This document shows positions 10,752 to 22,045 of a stretch of DNA of 64,000 bases, one piece after another. Position numbers and translations under genes: made by a program. The notes under the pieces were generated by a model. That model made no database searches. It was not told the DNA's origin and worked only from the letters and a program-made list of their open reading frames with translations. The DNA lies in NCBI RefSeq assembly GCF_016801865.2, contig NC_068938.1, positions 181,025,948-181,089,947 of the forward strand. The letters are read 5' to 3'. This DNA comes from Culex pipiens pallens (lineage: Eukaryota; Arthropoda; Insecta; Diptera; Culicidae). Position 1 is the stretch's first letter; the number at the start of each line of letters is the position of its first letter.

Positions 10752-13700
10752 ATGAGTTTCCGTAAAAATCGACGAATTGACACGACCACCGATGAGGCCA
10801 TTAAAATTATCATTGAAGCTTTTACAAAGTTTCAACAACCTTTACAAAAAATTAATGTTAAATCGCATATTTTTGAAGAAATTTGTTCAAACTTGCATAT
10901 GAACAAAAAACAAAAATATAAACATAAACAATGCTTACTAATAAACCACCACATTGAAAAGCTTTTAAAAAATGCGGAAACATCTGAGCAAATAGTAGAA
11001 TGTAAGATCCTTACAAACAATGATAAAGTTGTTATATATAACAATGCTGATAAGGATAAATTAGTAGAAGTTGACCATAGTGTGTGTGTGAATAATTCAT
11101 GTGTAGAATACGTTGATGCAAGTGACACGATAGAAGAAATAAATCAACACAGCAATAATGAAATACAACACGAAAGAAACAACAAACCAGACGAAACACT
11201 TAAAGAAACATTTCCTACAGAACCCTCGCGTATGGACCAAGTGAGTGAAAGTGATCACAACAATAACAGTAATAATGCTTATCCACAATACAATATAAGT
11301 TTTCCTTCTTCGGAAGCTCACGATCAATTAGACGTAGAATTCGTAAGTGAAATAGACTTAAAAAGAAACAACAAAAATAACCCATTAATAACACTGAAAC
11401 ATAACATTAAACAAGTGAATGAAAGTGAAAGTAGTGGTAAAAGTGAAAATTTCGGTAGTGATAAAAGTGAAACTGAAATAAGCAACCTCAATCATGATGC
11501 AAGTAATGGTTCATTGAACCAATACTTGCAGTACAGTGTCAGTTCTCCTTCATCGGAAGCACATGATCAAATAGAGATGGAGTTTGAAAATGTAATGGAC
11601 AATGATAGAAAAGAGAAAAGTGAAAACAATCAAGGAAGTGGTAAAAGTGAAAATAGAGAAGCAGACATTATCAATAAACAAGTTATGCAAGAAATTGATA
11701 AACAAAGTGAAGGTGATTTGTTGCAAAGTCATAGTGAGGATCTAGATCAAGTAAACATACATGCTGATGAGAACAAAAGCGAAACTGAAAAAAAACAACA
11801 AGGCAACAATGAAAAAATCAATAGAAACAATAGAGATCACAAAATATTAGGTTGGAGGTCAGCTGACTTTACATCGACAGGGTTAAGTTTTATTTGGACA
11901 AGACAACAATTTGCTCTTATCACAAATAACAACTTGAAAGGTCTTACCACATATGATGATTCACATAAAAACAGAAAAGAAGCTGAAACATTACAGAAGG
12001 CAGAGGATATAACTTCTTATCATGACTTGATCAGAGATGTACATCCTACTTGTGTTATGTACGTTCACAAAGCAAGGTATACTCCTGGTTTAAGCAAAAT
12101 GAAAACCTGCACTATAGAAACAGTCTGCCAATTTCAGGAATGTAAACGGTTTATTTTAAGAGCCAAATTTTTGAACAGCGGTTCTGAAGATATAAAATTT
12201 GACATTTATGAAGACATGAAAACAATTAACCACCCGGTCCCGATGGCTACACAAATCCGGGCTAAGGAAAGAATAATTTGTTTGCAAAAAACGTGCAAGG
12301 TTACGCCAGTAGATTACCATCGAAATGCAGTTATGGAATACTCAAATGATCCAAGAAGAGTTGAAAATAAACTCTTGAAAGATGCAACAACAGCAGAAAC
12401 CATAAGAAAACTGTACGAGGATAGGAGAGCGCGAACGAGAGAAGATAAAGACCATTTTGTTTCTTTACAAAAAATGTCGGACAAACCTGACACATTTATT
12501 TGGCATTTATCATATAAACCATTTTTATTGATTATTTTAACCGAAGACATGATAGCAACTGTATTACAAGCAATTAAATTGTATGGTCCTTTAGACTGGT
12601 ATTTCGACGCAACTGGATCTTATTGGAGAGATCCTAGAAATTGTCACATTAATTCGCAACTATATATGTATAGTTTGATCACTAGATTTGCATCTAATGT
12701 AAGAAATGAAAAACTTATGACTTTTCCATTAGCAATAATATTTACTACAGCACATAATACCAAAAACATCGAATTGTTTATTTCATTGATTCTCAATGCC
12801 ATTGAACGAAGAACCTCAAAACATAACTACGAGATTTTTCGGACAATCACAACCGATTTTGCTATGTCAAATTTAAATGCGTTGACAAAAGCATTGAACC
12901 AACTCACGATTGTTGAATATTTGAACAAATGTTATAATTTGATCGAAAAGGTTGAAAAAGAAAGCTCCGTAATAGATATTGTAATAATAAAACTCTGTTC
13001 CTCTCACTTATCTAAACTTTTTGAGAAGGCAATATGGGGGTTTTTCAAAGATAATGAAGCTACGGGTCTTGTTGTCTCACAAATTTTGAAGGCATTGTAT
13101 AATATTCGCAATATTGATGAAATATACAAACTATTAAAAAAACTTTGGCAATATTTGCTGTCAGAATGTGAAGAAGAGAGAATTGCTACTTACCAAAATC
13201 TGAATGAATACAAACTCAAAGTTACGGGAAAACGATTGTATGGAGAACATGTTGTGGATATTAGTTGTTCAGATCAAGATGACATGAGTACAGAAGAACA
13301 GAGCAAACCGAATGATGAGAATGAAGAAGAGTTTAACTCAGACACTATTTACGGTAACAGTCCTTTCTACAAAAGGGCCTTTTTAGACTTTAAATCTATT
13401 TTGAACAAAAAAAATCCAGATTTTGAAGTTTTGAATAAACCTACATGTGACTTCATTTTGATGATCATTCGTAGGTACATAACATATCTAGTCCTTTTTA
13501 CACCTACGCTAACTTTTAAACAATATGATGGGTTGAGTAAAGATGACAACGATGCAGCTAATCGCGCAAACAATGGTGTGATTGAAGCGCACCACAAAAA
13601 TACCAAGCAGGATATAAGATCTATGGAGCTTTTGGTAGGGAAACCACCTATACGTTTGGATGATTATATAAAATTCGTTTTCAAGAAAGATATTGAAGCA

Positions 13701-15386
13701 AAAATAGTTTCGTTCAAATTACAGATTCCTAATTCGAGAGTTACAAGAAATTGTCGATCAACCGAGAAGAAAAAATCCACAACAACTCCTACTAGAAAAA
13801 GAAAGTCACGAAGTTTAGAAACAACTCCTGCGAAAGTAAAAAGAAATAACACGCCATCTATATCCAACTCTATTATGATGTCTAAAATGCGATTGTCCGA
13901 TATTAAAAATACTAGAGAGACTTTTGTTAAGAGGATTCAACCTATTTCTCATACTAACTTGAGCGGTACAATTAAAAAAACGAATAGAAAGTTGTTCTCC
14001 CCATCAGTTAAACATAATTCTAACTTTATTTCCGTTATTCCTGATGTGACAAAAACACCTGTTGCAGCATCAACACCGAAAAATGAACAAATAATAAATA
14101 AAAATAGAATGATTCAACAAACAACCGTTGAGAGCTTACCGAATGACAGTACATTGAGTGCTTTAGAAGTGATTCCGGAGGAACAATCAGAACAACTAGA
14201 GTTTAAAGATGACGCTAAACTACAAGTTGCGATATCAACGTCGCGGCAAGAACAGAAAACCAAAAAAAATAAATTAATCCCAATAACCACAGCTTCAGCA
14301 ACAAGTGAATCCCAACCCACTAGTAGTACGATAAGCGCTTTGGAAGTTATACCAGAACAAGTGGATGTATCTTCTAAAGCTAAAGAAAGTGATCTTTACT
14401 ATTTCCCGGATAGCACTGCAGCATGCTATGGAATTAGTTATCAAGTACAACCTAATTACTTAATTTCGAATGTTAATTACTATACAAAACCTAGACCTGA
14501 ACAATGCAATATATTGAATGTGGCAGTAAAGCAACAAACAACACTAACATTTGAAGAAATTTTTTGCCTGTCAAAAAAAAATTACCAAACTAAATTGATC
14601 AACTTTTTGGTTGATTTTTGTATGCTTATATTTTCATCAATGTACAAGAACTCAATCTCAATTTTGAAACTTTCTGATAGTGACATAATGTTGGGAATTC
14701 TGAGACCATCAAGAGATCCTGAAGTTAATAGTTATAGAAAAAAGCAAATAATTGATATTTTTACAGATCATTTTAACTGTAATCAAGTGATTCTTCCGTT
14801 ATTGCGTTACGAACATTACACTTGTGTAATAATTGATCAAACTGCAAAAACGTTCTGTTTATTAGATTCATTACTTTTCAACAATGAACAGCGAACTATG
14901 ATTAAAGCAACTTCACTGAAAGAAAGTTTTATCAACAACATTTCAAACATGTTAAAAGATTGCCACGGAACCTTTGATGCATTTATAGAAAATATGAAAT
15001 CACTTCAATTAATATATAGACAAAATAACTATCAAACAGATGATTATAACTGTGGAGTTTATTTACTTAATAATGTTGAAATGATTTTGCAAGCAAAAGA
15101 ACCACTTTACGATGGTTCGTTTAATCCTACTAAGTATCGAAAACACTTGATAAACGTCATCATCACGCATTCAGATAGTGTGTTAAACATTTGCCCGGGG
15201 TGCTCAGTAATTGAAAAGTCTTTCGTTGAAATAAACCCATTATCACCTATGAGTTTGTCCATTAACACTAGTATAAATGATTGGATAGAATGTGTAGTTT
15301 GTAAGAGATTTTGGCATACATCTTGCGCTCGTCGAAAGCATGATCCATATAATATGTCATCTTTTACATGCTTAATGTGCCAATGA
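10752..15386 (+). CDS. MULE-like DDE transposase with ULP1-type protease and PHD-like finger
   Basis: A single uninterrupted 1544-codon ORF. Residues 1-370 are low-complexity, Asn/Ser/Glu/Lys-rich. A DDE-type nuclease region follows: D619 in FDATGSYW, D702 in TTDFAMS, a CSSH motif between them and the last acid, and E945 in NNGVIEAHHKN, a layout like Mutator-type (MULE) transposases. Residues 1350-1440 carry a C48/ULP1-like protease with the full tetrad H1355, D1373, Q1428 and C1434 (NCGVY). Cysteines and a histidine from C1481 to C1542 form a PHD- or RING-like zinc finger. No introns and strongly A-rich codons, unlike the neighbouring genes. I see no convincing terminal inverted repeats around it. 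It may be a Phantom/NOF-type MULE or a KDZ-like element; a domesticated gene is less likely. Confidence 0.78.
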   Translation: MSFRKNRRIDTTTDEAIKIIIEAFTKFQQPLQKINVKSHIFEEICSNLHMNKKQKYKHKQCLLINHHIEKLLKNAETSEQIVECKILTNNDKVVIYNNADKDKLVEVDHSVCVNNSCVEYVDASDTIEEINQHSNNEIQHERNNKPDETLKETFPTEPSRMDQVSESDHNNNSNNAYPQYNISFPSSEAHDQLDVEFVSEIDLKRNNKNNPLITLKHNIKQVNESESSGKSENFGSDKSETEISNLNHDASNGSLNQYLQYSVSSPSSEAHDQIEMEFENVMDNDRKEKSENNQGSGKSENREADIINKQVMQEIDKQSEGDLLQSHSEDLDQVNIHADENKSETEKKQQGNNEKINRNNRDHKILGWRSADFTSTGLSFIWTRQQFALITNNNLKGLTTYDDSHKNRKEAETLQKAEDITSYHDLIRDVHPTCVMYVHKARYTPGLSKMKTCTIETVCQFQECKRFILRAKFLNSGSEDIKFDIYEDMKTINHPVPMATQIRAKERIICLQKTCKVTPVDYHRNAVMEYSNDPRRVENKLLKDATTAETIRKLYEDRRARTREDKDHFVSLQKMSDKPDTFIWHLSYKPFLLIILTEDMIATVLQAIKLYGPLDWYFDATGSYWRDPRNCHINSQLYMYSLITRFASNVRNEKLMTFPLAIIFTTAHNTKNIELFISLILNAIERRTSKHNYEIFRTITTDFAMSNLNALTKALNQLTIVEYLNKCYNLIEKVEKESSVIDIVIIKLCSSHLSKLFEKAIWGFFKDNEATGLVVSQILKALYNIRNIDEIYKLLKKLWQYLLSECEEERIATYQNLNEYKLKVTGKRLYGEHVVDISCSDQDDMSTEEQSKPNDENEEEFNSDTIYGNSPFYKRAFLDFKSILNKKNPDFEVLNKPTCDFILMIIRRYITYLVLFTPTLTFKQYDGLSKDDNDAANRANNGVIEAHHKNTKQDIRSMELLVGKPPIRLDDYIKFVFKKDIEAKIVSFKLQIPNSRVTRNCRSTEKKKSTTTPTRKRKSRSLETTPAKVKRNNTPSISNSIMMSKMRLSDIKNTRETFVKRIQPISHTNLSGTIKKTNRKLFSPSVKHNSNFISVIPDVTKTPVAASTPKNEQIINKNRMIQQTTVESLPNDSTLSALEVIPEEQSEQLEFKDDAKLQVAISTSRQEQKTKKNKLIPITTASATSESQPTSSTISALEVIPEQVDVSSKAKESDLYYFPDSTAACYGISYQVQPNYLISNVNYYTKPRPEQCNILNVAVKQQTTLTFEEIFCLSKKNYQTKLINFLVDFCMLIFSSMYKNSISILKLSDSDIMLGILRPSRDPEVNSYRKKQIIDIFTDHFNCNQVILPLLRYEHYTCVIIDQTAKTFCLLDSLLFNNEQRTMIKATSLKESFINNISNMLKDCHGTFDAFIENMKSLQLIYRQNNYQTDDYNCGVYLLNNVEMILQAKEPLYDGSFNPTKYRKHLINVIITHSDSVLNICPGCSVIEKSFVEINPLSPMSLSINTSINDWIECVVCKRFWHTSCARRKHDPYNMSSFTCLMCQ

Positions 15387-15640
15387 AACCAATGATCAAA
15401 TGACAGTAAGTAAAATTAGATAAATTTGATAAATAAATCACTTTTACGAAGGATGGTTAAAAAAAGTAATGTTTGACTATTATGTTAAACGAATATCTAT
15501 AAAAACACCAATTCCAATCTACTTGGAACTAATACATGCATAGAATATTAATGCAAAGAACTATGTGTATGTTTGTGTTAATGTTACTATATTAGTGCAT
15601 GTTTGCATGTGTAGTAGAATGTAACAAAATGGGTCATTTT

Positions 15641-15890
15641 TGCGGGCATTTAAGGGCATGATCCCCTAGGTGAACTGAGCTCGAATCCCAAATACGAGCT
15701 TGATTGGTTACGATAGGACCTGGCGCTTTGACTTTGAAGTTTCGGTGCGGCGCGTTTTGGTTTTTTCTAAGTTTTGAGTCCCGTTTAAAATTCAAAGTCA
15801 AAGCGCCAGGTCCTATCGTAACCAATCAAGCTCATATTTGGGATTCGAGCTCAGTTCACCTAGAGGATCATGCCTTGAAATGCCAGGAAA
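15641..15890. mobile_element. Fold-back MITE with about 100-bp arms
   Basis: The left arm contains cgaatcccaaatacgagctt and ggacctggcgctttgacttt; the right arm contains their reverse complements with only a few changes. A spacer of about 50 bp separates the arms. Weaker pairing extends to about 15631 and 15898. It appears to sit inside the TTAGTGCATG-rich stretch. Confidence 0.85.
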
Positions 15891-15935
15891 TTTCACCCGT
15901 TTTTCTACATCCTTATGTGTAGTGTTTAGGTATTG

Positions 15936-16050
15936 TGTGCGTGCGCGCGTGTGTGTGTGTGTGTGTATGTGGTAATTTATTAGTGCATGTATGTATATGT
16001 AGTGTTGAGGTATTAGTGCATGTGTATATGTCGATATGTTAGTGCATGTA
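15936..16050. repeat. GT microsatellite and TTAGTGCATG short repeats
   Basis: A gtgtgtgtgtgtgtgtgt run followed by ttagtgcatg at irregular spacing (also at about 15592, left of the MITE). Simple sequence without coding. Confidence 0.8.
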
Positions 16051-16665
16051 ATGTACAAAACAAATAATCATAACGATTGAGTCAACTCATCTTATAACAT
16101 TTTTATCTAATCACAAACCAACCCTATTTCACTGAAAGGGATACATAAATGATATTCAAAATGATGCCAAGGCGGACAAGAAACCCATACCAAAAAATCC
16201 AACATATTCGTTAACGTATAATGTCGTAAAACCGGTTTGGGTTAAATCTGCCAGTTATTTTTTTCTATCATGTAGAGCTTATGTATCTCTAAAGTTTCTT
16301 GAGATGTAGTTATGAAATGTACTTTGGTTCAACAAAAGAATACTGTTAGCCCAAGTACATTTTGATTGTATAACTGCCGGTCACAAGCCCGGAAAAGATG
16401 AGTGACCCAAACCGAATACACAAGAACCCCTTTTTACGTTTCAGTATACGCCTAATGCGCTTTAAGCTCCTCGATTTACGCCAAAATCGTCGTTTACTCT
16501 CTCGAAAACCCCGATTCGAGTAAACATATAAGAAAAATCGGTGTAACTCTTGATTCCCTCCTAACATCATTCTTTTAGAACTCTTGAATCGAACAGACAC
16601 TCAAGCCTTAAACTCTGGACCATAACCGTAACCTACACATAAAATATGTAAACAAGTTCATCGTA
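16051..16665. other. Intergenic, nothing recognised
   Basis: AT-rich, no protein-like ORF and no clear repeat. Confidence 0.5.
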
Positions 16666-17967
16666 TAATCAGAAAGATCTGTCAGACGGTTGGTTGGTTG
16701 GCGAATGACTGGACATGGCGTGCCATAGGTACTTCGAGTACCGCAGGAATAAAATAGACCCACCAAGCGGACCATTAGCCTCTTGTCCAGTAACTCCGAT
16801 ACTCTGGGCTCCCCGCAGCGCTAGCCAGGATACTAGTAACCATTGGAGAGATCGGGTAACCAACCCCGGTGGGAACTATGGTAGTATGCTGACAGAGAAG
16901 GGGGGCTCCATCCTCTTCGGAGGGTGTAGCTATGCCGATAGGCCTCGTGAGAAAGGCCCCCGTTACGGTGACGAGAGAAAACCGGAGCTGGGTCTCGGTA
17001 GCTTCAAGGTGGCAGCACCACCTCGAGACTAGGTATTCGCAGCCCCAATCCGGCTGCATACCGAAAATTCAAGTATTACGAACAATCAAGAAGGAATAAG
17101 GATCCGGAACAAACGGACTAGAACTAGGCACGAAAAGGACACCGATTGGAAACTCAGAACATGGAACTGCAGATCGCTACGTTTCGATGGGTATGAGTAC
17201 GCTCTGTTGAACGAGCTCAAACCCCGCAACTTCGATGTTGTAGCGCGGCAAGAGATGTGCTGAAAGGGAGCGAAGATGTGGGAAGATGATGCTTTGGAGC
17301 TCACCATGTACCAGAGCGGCGGAGCCGAAAACAAGCAGAGAACCGGCTTCATAGTGTTGGGCAAGATGCGGAGTCGTATGATAGATTGGGAGCCGATCGA
17401 CGACAGGATGTGTAGATTGAGGATTAAAGGCCGTTTCTTCAACTATCACAGCTTCAATGTACATTGACCACACGAGGAATCATCCGATGCCGAGAAGGAA
17501 GCGTTCTACGCGAAGCTGGAGCAAAAGTACGACAGCTGCCCGCAGAGGGACGTCAATATCGTCATCGGAGATATGAACGACCGCATAGGAAGGGAGGAGA
17601 TGTACAAACCGGTGATCGGGCCGAACAGCCTGCACACCGTCACGAACGACAACACCCAGCGGTGCATCAACTTCGCAGCCTCCCGCGGTATCGGCAGTGC
17701 CGATGAAGCCGCGCTAGGTAGTACGGTCCGAGTTGGAAAGCAGCGCTTGTTCGACGAGGAGTGCCAGCGGATACTTGACGAGAAGAAAGCAGCTTATGCG
17801 GTGAAGCTGAGAGCCGCAACTGATGAGAACGTGGCCAGATACAAACAAGCGCTGAAACAGCAGAGAACGGTCGTCAAGCTCAAGAAGCGCCAGCTGGAAG
17901 ATCGCAATCGCGCCGAAATGGAGTAGCTGTTCCGGCAGAATGAGACGTGAAAGTTCTACGAGAAGGT

Positions 17968-19479
17968 TATGGTCTGCGATTAGCAGAGAAGCGAGTCAGA
18001 CGTGCGTCCCTCACACACCAAGAAAAAGAGGCGGTCCTCACCAGCAGGATCGGCAGATTTGAAGAAGCTAAAGAATGCCGAAGCGCTACCTGCAAAGCCA
18101 GGCAGTTTGTGCAAGGACGCTCAAAATTCGTGTGGAAACCAGTTCGCTACCCTCCCTGTGGACGTGAGCGAGAAGGAAGAATTCGAACGACGGGAAAAGT
18201 TGTCACCCATTTTTGTGAAAACACCGTCATCGGATTCGGTGCGAAAGTGGCTGACCGGGTTTATCAAATCTGGTGCTTTACGAGCTTCCATTGATGGACT
18301 CAAAATTCTGCTACCTACCAGAAAGGATTATAACTATGTTCGGGATTTCCTGAACAACACAAAGATTGAATACTACAGCCATGACGATCCAGGTAAACGC
18401 CCCATGAAACAGGGCCTCCGTGGCCTGCACGATATGGATGTGAGTGTGCTGAAAGAAGAGCTCAAAACTCTTAAGTTGAACGTGATCGAAGTCTTCAAGA
18501 TGACGAGACACAACAAGGACATCAAGTATCGTGATCAACTGTACCTGGTTCATCTCGAGAAAGGATCGACAACTCCGTCTGAGCTGAAAGCAGTTCGGGC
18601 AAGCAGTTTCAACATCATCGTGACTTGGGAACGTTATCGTCCAGTGCACCGTGACGTGACACAATGTTCGAACTACTTGCAGTTTGGGCATGGTGGAAGG
18701 AACTGTTTCATCAAGAGTCGTTGTGCAACCTGCGGAGGTGAGCACAAAACTCAAGCTTGCGAAACAATCAACGAAAACATCGAATCCAAATGCTTCAATT
18801 GCGGTGGCGACCATTCGACGAAGAATCGGAGCTGCCCAAAACGAGCTGAGTTTGTAAAAAATCGGCAGCAAGCGACGACGAGGCACCAACCAAATCGTCG
18901 CAAAACTCCACCAGCATACATGGACGTGGATTTTCCTGCTTTGGCATCACACGGAGCGGGATCTGCTCGAGTGGTTCCGAATCTGCAGCCATTGCCGTTG
19001 AATCAGCGGCTGAAAGTTGCAGAGAATACAACACCTACTGGCTTCATTCAACAACCGAGGTAGTAGCTAGGCAGTAGTGGCAGTAGTGACCTGTTTTCAC
19101 CACAAGAACTTCTGAATATTTTCATCGAGATGACAACAACACTGTGTGGTTGCAAAACTCGTGCGAAACGAGTAAGAACACTTGGAGGATTTATCTTAAA
19201 ATACAGTTCGTAGTTTACTCGTTCTAATAATTTCGAATATTTCAATGATTTTTTTAGTTTTATGTTAGGATTAGTTGTTGAAGTATTTTTTTTCTTTTCT
19301 ACTCTATTCAATGCAAAAATGTAAAACAATTTGTAGTAAATAAATGAATGTGAACAAAAAAATCAAAATCAAAAAATATAACAAATATGAAGAGCATTCA
19401 GCCATACCACTTAGAATGTAAATGAAATGTAATTATTATAAGAAAGTTCAATAAAGAAACTTAATTTCAAAAAAAAAAG
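17968..19479 (+). mobile_element. Gag-only LINE (Jockey-related, no RT), copy 1
   Basis: 1.5-kb insertion with an 11-bp target duplication (TACGAGAAGGT at 17957-17967 and 19480-19490) and a short A tail. It holds only a gag-like ORF, then a 3' UTR whose end (attattataagaaagttca then ataaag) matches the end of the complete Jockey element at 52000-52050. ORF2 is absent with no scar at the junction. A second member with the same structure is at 25246-34906. The first 50 bp differ from the other copy. Confidence 0.85.
18002..19063 (+). pseudogene. Gag-like ORF1 of the gag-only LINE, early stop
   Basis: Open for about 353 codons from a non-ATG position; the true start is not preserved. Basic N-terminus (KKKRRSSPAGS), a central region related to ORF1 of the Jockey element (EVFKMTRHNKDIKYRDQLYL versus AVHKMSRRNKDIKYRDQLYL), then a row of zinc knuckles: C-N-Y-L-Q-F-G-H-G-G-R-N-C (first Cys replaced by Ser), CATCGGEHKTQAC and CFNCGGDHSTKNRSC. 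A stop at 19061-19063 cuts the last 50 or so residues, which are intact in the other copy. It probably bound element RNA. Confidence 0.8.
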
Positions 19480-20966
19480 TACGAGAAGGTGTTTACCGGT
19501 CCCGCAAAGGCTATGCGCCGCAAGCCAACACTTGTCGGGGCGCCGAGGGGTACCTTCTTATGAACAAAGGCGAGGTGTTGAACAGGTGGCAGCAGTTCTT
19601 CAACGAGCACCTCAACGGCGATGTAGCGCATGGAGACGGCTTCGAAGCCCAGCTTGGACCGCCCGCTGCTGACCAACAGTTCCCGGCACCTGATCTGGAG
19701 ACAGTGAAGAAGGAGATCAGGCAGCTGAAGAACAACAGGGCCGCCAGTAAAGATCGGTTACCCGGTGAGCTCTTCAAATATGGAGGAGAGCAGTTGGCGA
19801 GGGTGATCCACTTGGTGATCTAAGATCTGGAGGGAGGAGAAACTACCAGAAGAATGGATGGATGGTGTCGTGTGTCCCATCTTCAAAAAGGACTATAAGC
19901 TGGACTACGGCAACTACCGCGGCATCACGCTTATCAACGCGGCTTATAAAATCCTCTCCCAGATCCTCTGCCGTCTGCTGACACCGTACGCACGGAGTTT
20001 CGTGGGCCCCTATCAAGCGGGGTTTACTGGCGCTCGGGCCACCACGGACCAAATTTTCTCGCTCCGGCAGATCCTCGAGAAATGCCGTGAGTACAACGTG
20101 TCCACACATCACATCATCATCGATTTCAAGGCAGTGTACTGACTCGGCTGATCAAGGCTACCTTGGATCGTGTGATGAGTCACGTGCGAGTGGCAGGGGA
20201 GCTAGCGGACCCCTTCCAATCGCATCAAGGGCTACGACAAGATGACAGCTTATCCAATGCGCTGTTTAACATCAGACTTGCAGGAGTTGTGCGAAGAGCG
20301 GGTATAGACATGAGAGGCATGATTTGCAACAGGACAGTCCAACTTCTTGCTAGAGACGGTGAAAAGGGTTTACACCGCCCTTAAGACGCAAGCAAGACGA
20401 ATTGGATTGGCCATGAATACGACGAAAACAAAGTACTTGAAAGGGAGGGGCTCAAAGGACGTTGACCACCCAAGACTCACCCCTTTAGCTGTGGATGGCG
20501 ATGTGCTGGAGGAGGTGAGCGATTTCGTATACTTGCACCCAAACGGCGGTCGCATGATTGTGATGCATGACGGCATGAAAGTATATCAGAATCTGCATGA
20601 CAACTGTCCTCATGCATTTTTTTGCGATATAGGGGTATGACATTTTTGCCCGTTACCGACAATTATCGACATTACCGACGATTTATTTTTTATTTTTGAC
20701 ATAGGACTATGTCTCTACTTACTATATTGGGGGGCCAGTTCAGAAATTCGATCGAAAGCGTCACTTTTAAGCGTTAAAAAAGGGGACATTTTGAACGCTT
20801 ATATCTTTTTTCCCTGTGAATCAATCCAGACGGTTGGACCACCAATCGAAAGAGGAAGACTTCAGCTATTGTTTAACTACATAGATAGTCGGACTAAACA
20901 TAGTTAAAGCACTTAAAACATGCAATCAAAATGAGTAATTTTTCAGTACAAATCGGACAGATGACC

Positions 20967-21065
20967 AATCAGAGCGAGCGTATGCATTCGAGGCCGCGCC
21001 CCTTTTGTACCGTTCTCCGGCTGTGCGGCTATTTAAGCAGAAAATTTCGCAAAAGCAAGTCACTT
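20967..21065 (+). promoter_or_regulatory. CCAAT plus TATTTAAG promoter-like stretch
   Basis: ccaatcagagcg at 20967 is followed about 65 bp later by ggctatttaagcag. About 30 bp beyond lies the probable start region (aagcaagtcactttg). The spacing is that of a Pol II promoter, and the plus-strand direction leads into satellite array 3. Motif evidence only. Confidence 0.4.
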
Positions 21066-21235
21066 TGAAACGAGCACTCGAACTGTGCACGTCGGGCCGG
21101 CGCGGAGCAGCAGCAGCAGCAGCGGCCAATAGAAGAAGAGGACCAGCAACCAGAAGGAAGAACCACCAGCAGCAGAAGGAGGAAATTTGAGCGAAGCGGA
21201 CCGATGGAAGTCGCTATGATGCGGCGGTTCTCATG

Positions 21236-21780
21236 AAAAATGGCCAATTCGACAGTGGTGGAAAAAACCTGGAGTGGCCGGTGCCCTCGAAGCAGGTTCC
21301 CTCGGGACGGAGGAGGGGGGGGGGGGGGTACATTTACAGAAACATACGAGTTGTGGCAATATGGGTATCAAAATTCATGGTTTTTGATACTGAACATAAT
21401 AATGGCCATTTCGACAGTAGTGGCCACAACCTGGAGTGGCCGGTGCCCTCAAAGAAGGTTCCCTCGGGGCCTGGGGGGACATTTACAGAAACATACGAGT
21501 TGTGGCAATATGGGTATCAAAATTCATGGTTTTTGATACTGAACATGAAAATTGACAATTCGACCGTAGTGGCCACTACCTGGAGTGGCCGGTGCCCTCA
21601 AAGAAGGTTCCCTCGGGGCCTGGGGGGACATTTACAGAAACATACGAGTTGTGGCAATATGGGTATCAAAATTCATGGTTTTTGATACTGAACATGAAAA
21701 TTGACATTTCGACCGTAGTGGCCACAACCTGGAGTTGCCGGTGCCCTCATGGAAGGTTCACCTTGGGAGAACATTTATGA
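21236..21780. repeat. Satellite array 3, about 4 diverged units of about 149 bp
   Basis: catttacag(a)aacatacgag starts at 21331, 21480 and 21629, a spacing of 149 bp; the last unit is 143 bp and decayed. Shares gtggc..aatatgggtatcaaa and catggtttttgatactg with array 1 in the same orientation. A run of 15 or so G interrupts the first unit (21315-21328). Confidence 0.93.
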
Positions 21781-21950
21781 CAATTTTGCCGACAAATCTA
21801 TGAAACAAAATGAAATAATCTTATTTCAGATTTCACTAGCAATCCAAAAAAACATTCAAATTGTTTGGTCCTATGTCTTTCGGTTATGTCTCTGACATAC
21901 CATCTTGAACTTTTTTTGGATATATTTCACAAAAAAAAACCCCTTAACAG

Positions 21951-22020
21951 AACGAGGATTGAACCATCAACTTCTTGGTTATTGATCCGACACGCTAGCA
22001 CCGTGCCATAGACGCTTGAT
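21951..22020 (-). mobile_element. tRNA-derived SINE head (minus strand)
   Basis: On the minus strand: an A-box-like tggcacggtgctagcg, then 30 bp later a B-box ggttcaatcc, then a poly-T/A tail (21935-21944 is an A run on the plus strand). Folds roughly like a tRNA but without a sound anticodon arm, so a SINE or tRNA pseudogene. Confidence 0.6.
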
Positions 22021-22045
22021 AAAATGTGAGTGAAAGAGCACCGAC

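Larger units (their letters stand above)
16670..20545 (+). pseudogene. Decayed RTE-clade LINE (endonuclease and RT), split by an insertion
   Basis: Reads plus-strand with several stops. After a 5' leader (16670-17090), 17130-17700 encodes an APE-type endonuclease: WKLRTWNCRSLRFDGYEYAL, then IGDMNDRIGRE. The frame is interrupted at 17967 by a gag-only LINE and resumes at 19491 with YRSRKGYAPQ, then RT text (YGNYRGITLINAAYKILSQI, then HIIIDFKA). Short deletions follow, removing the catalytic YADD/FADD box, up to 20545 (EEVSDFVYL). The C-terminal tail of the same family is at 22046-22368. Target-side bases tacgagaaggt are duplicated at 17957-17967 and 19480-19490. Dead copy; the family resembles mosquito JAM-like RTE elements. 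Confidence 0.85.
20546..22045. other. Insertion block inside the RTE remnant
   Basis: Separates the RTE RT (to 20545) from its tail (from 22046). Contains unassigned sequence (20546-20960), a promoter-like stretch, a CAG-rich run near 21105-21125, satellite array 3 and a minus-strand SINE. No ORF is convincing. I could not find a target duplication for the whole block, so several events are likely. Confidence 0.6.
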
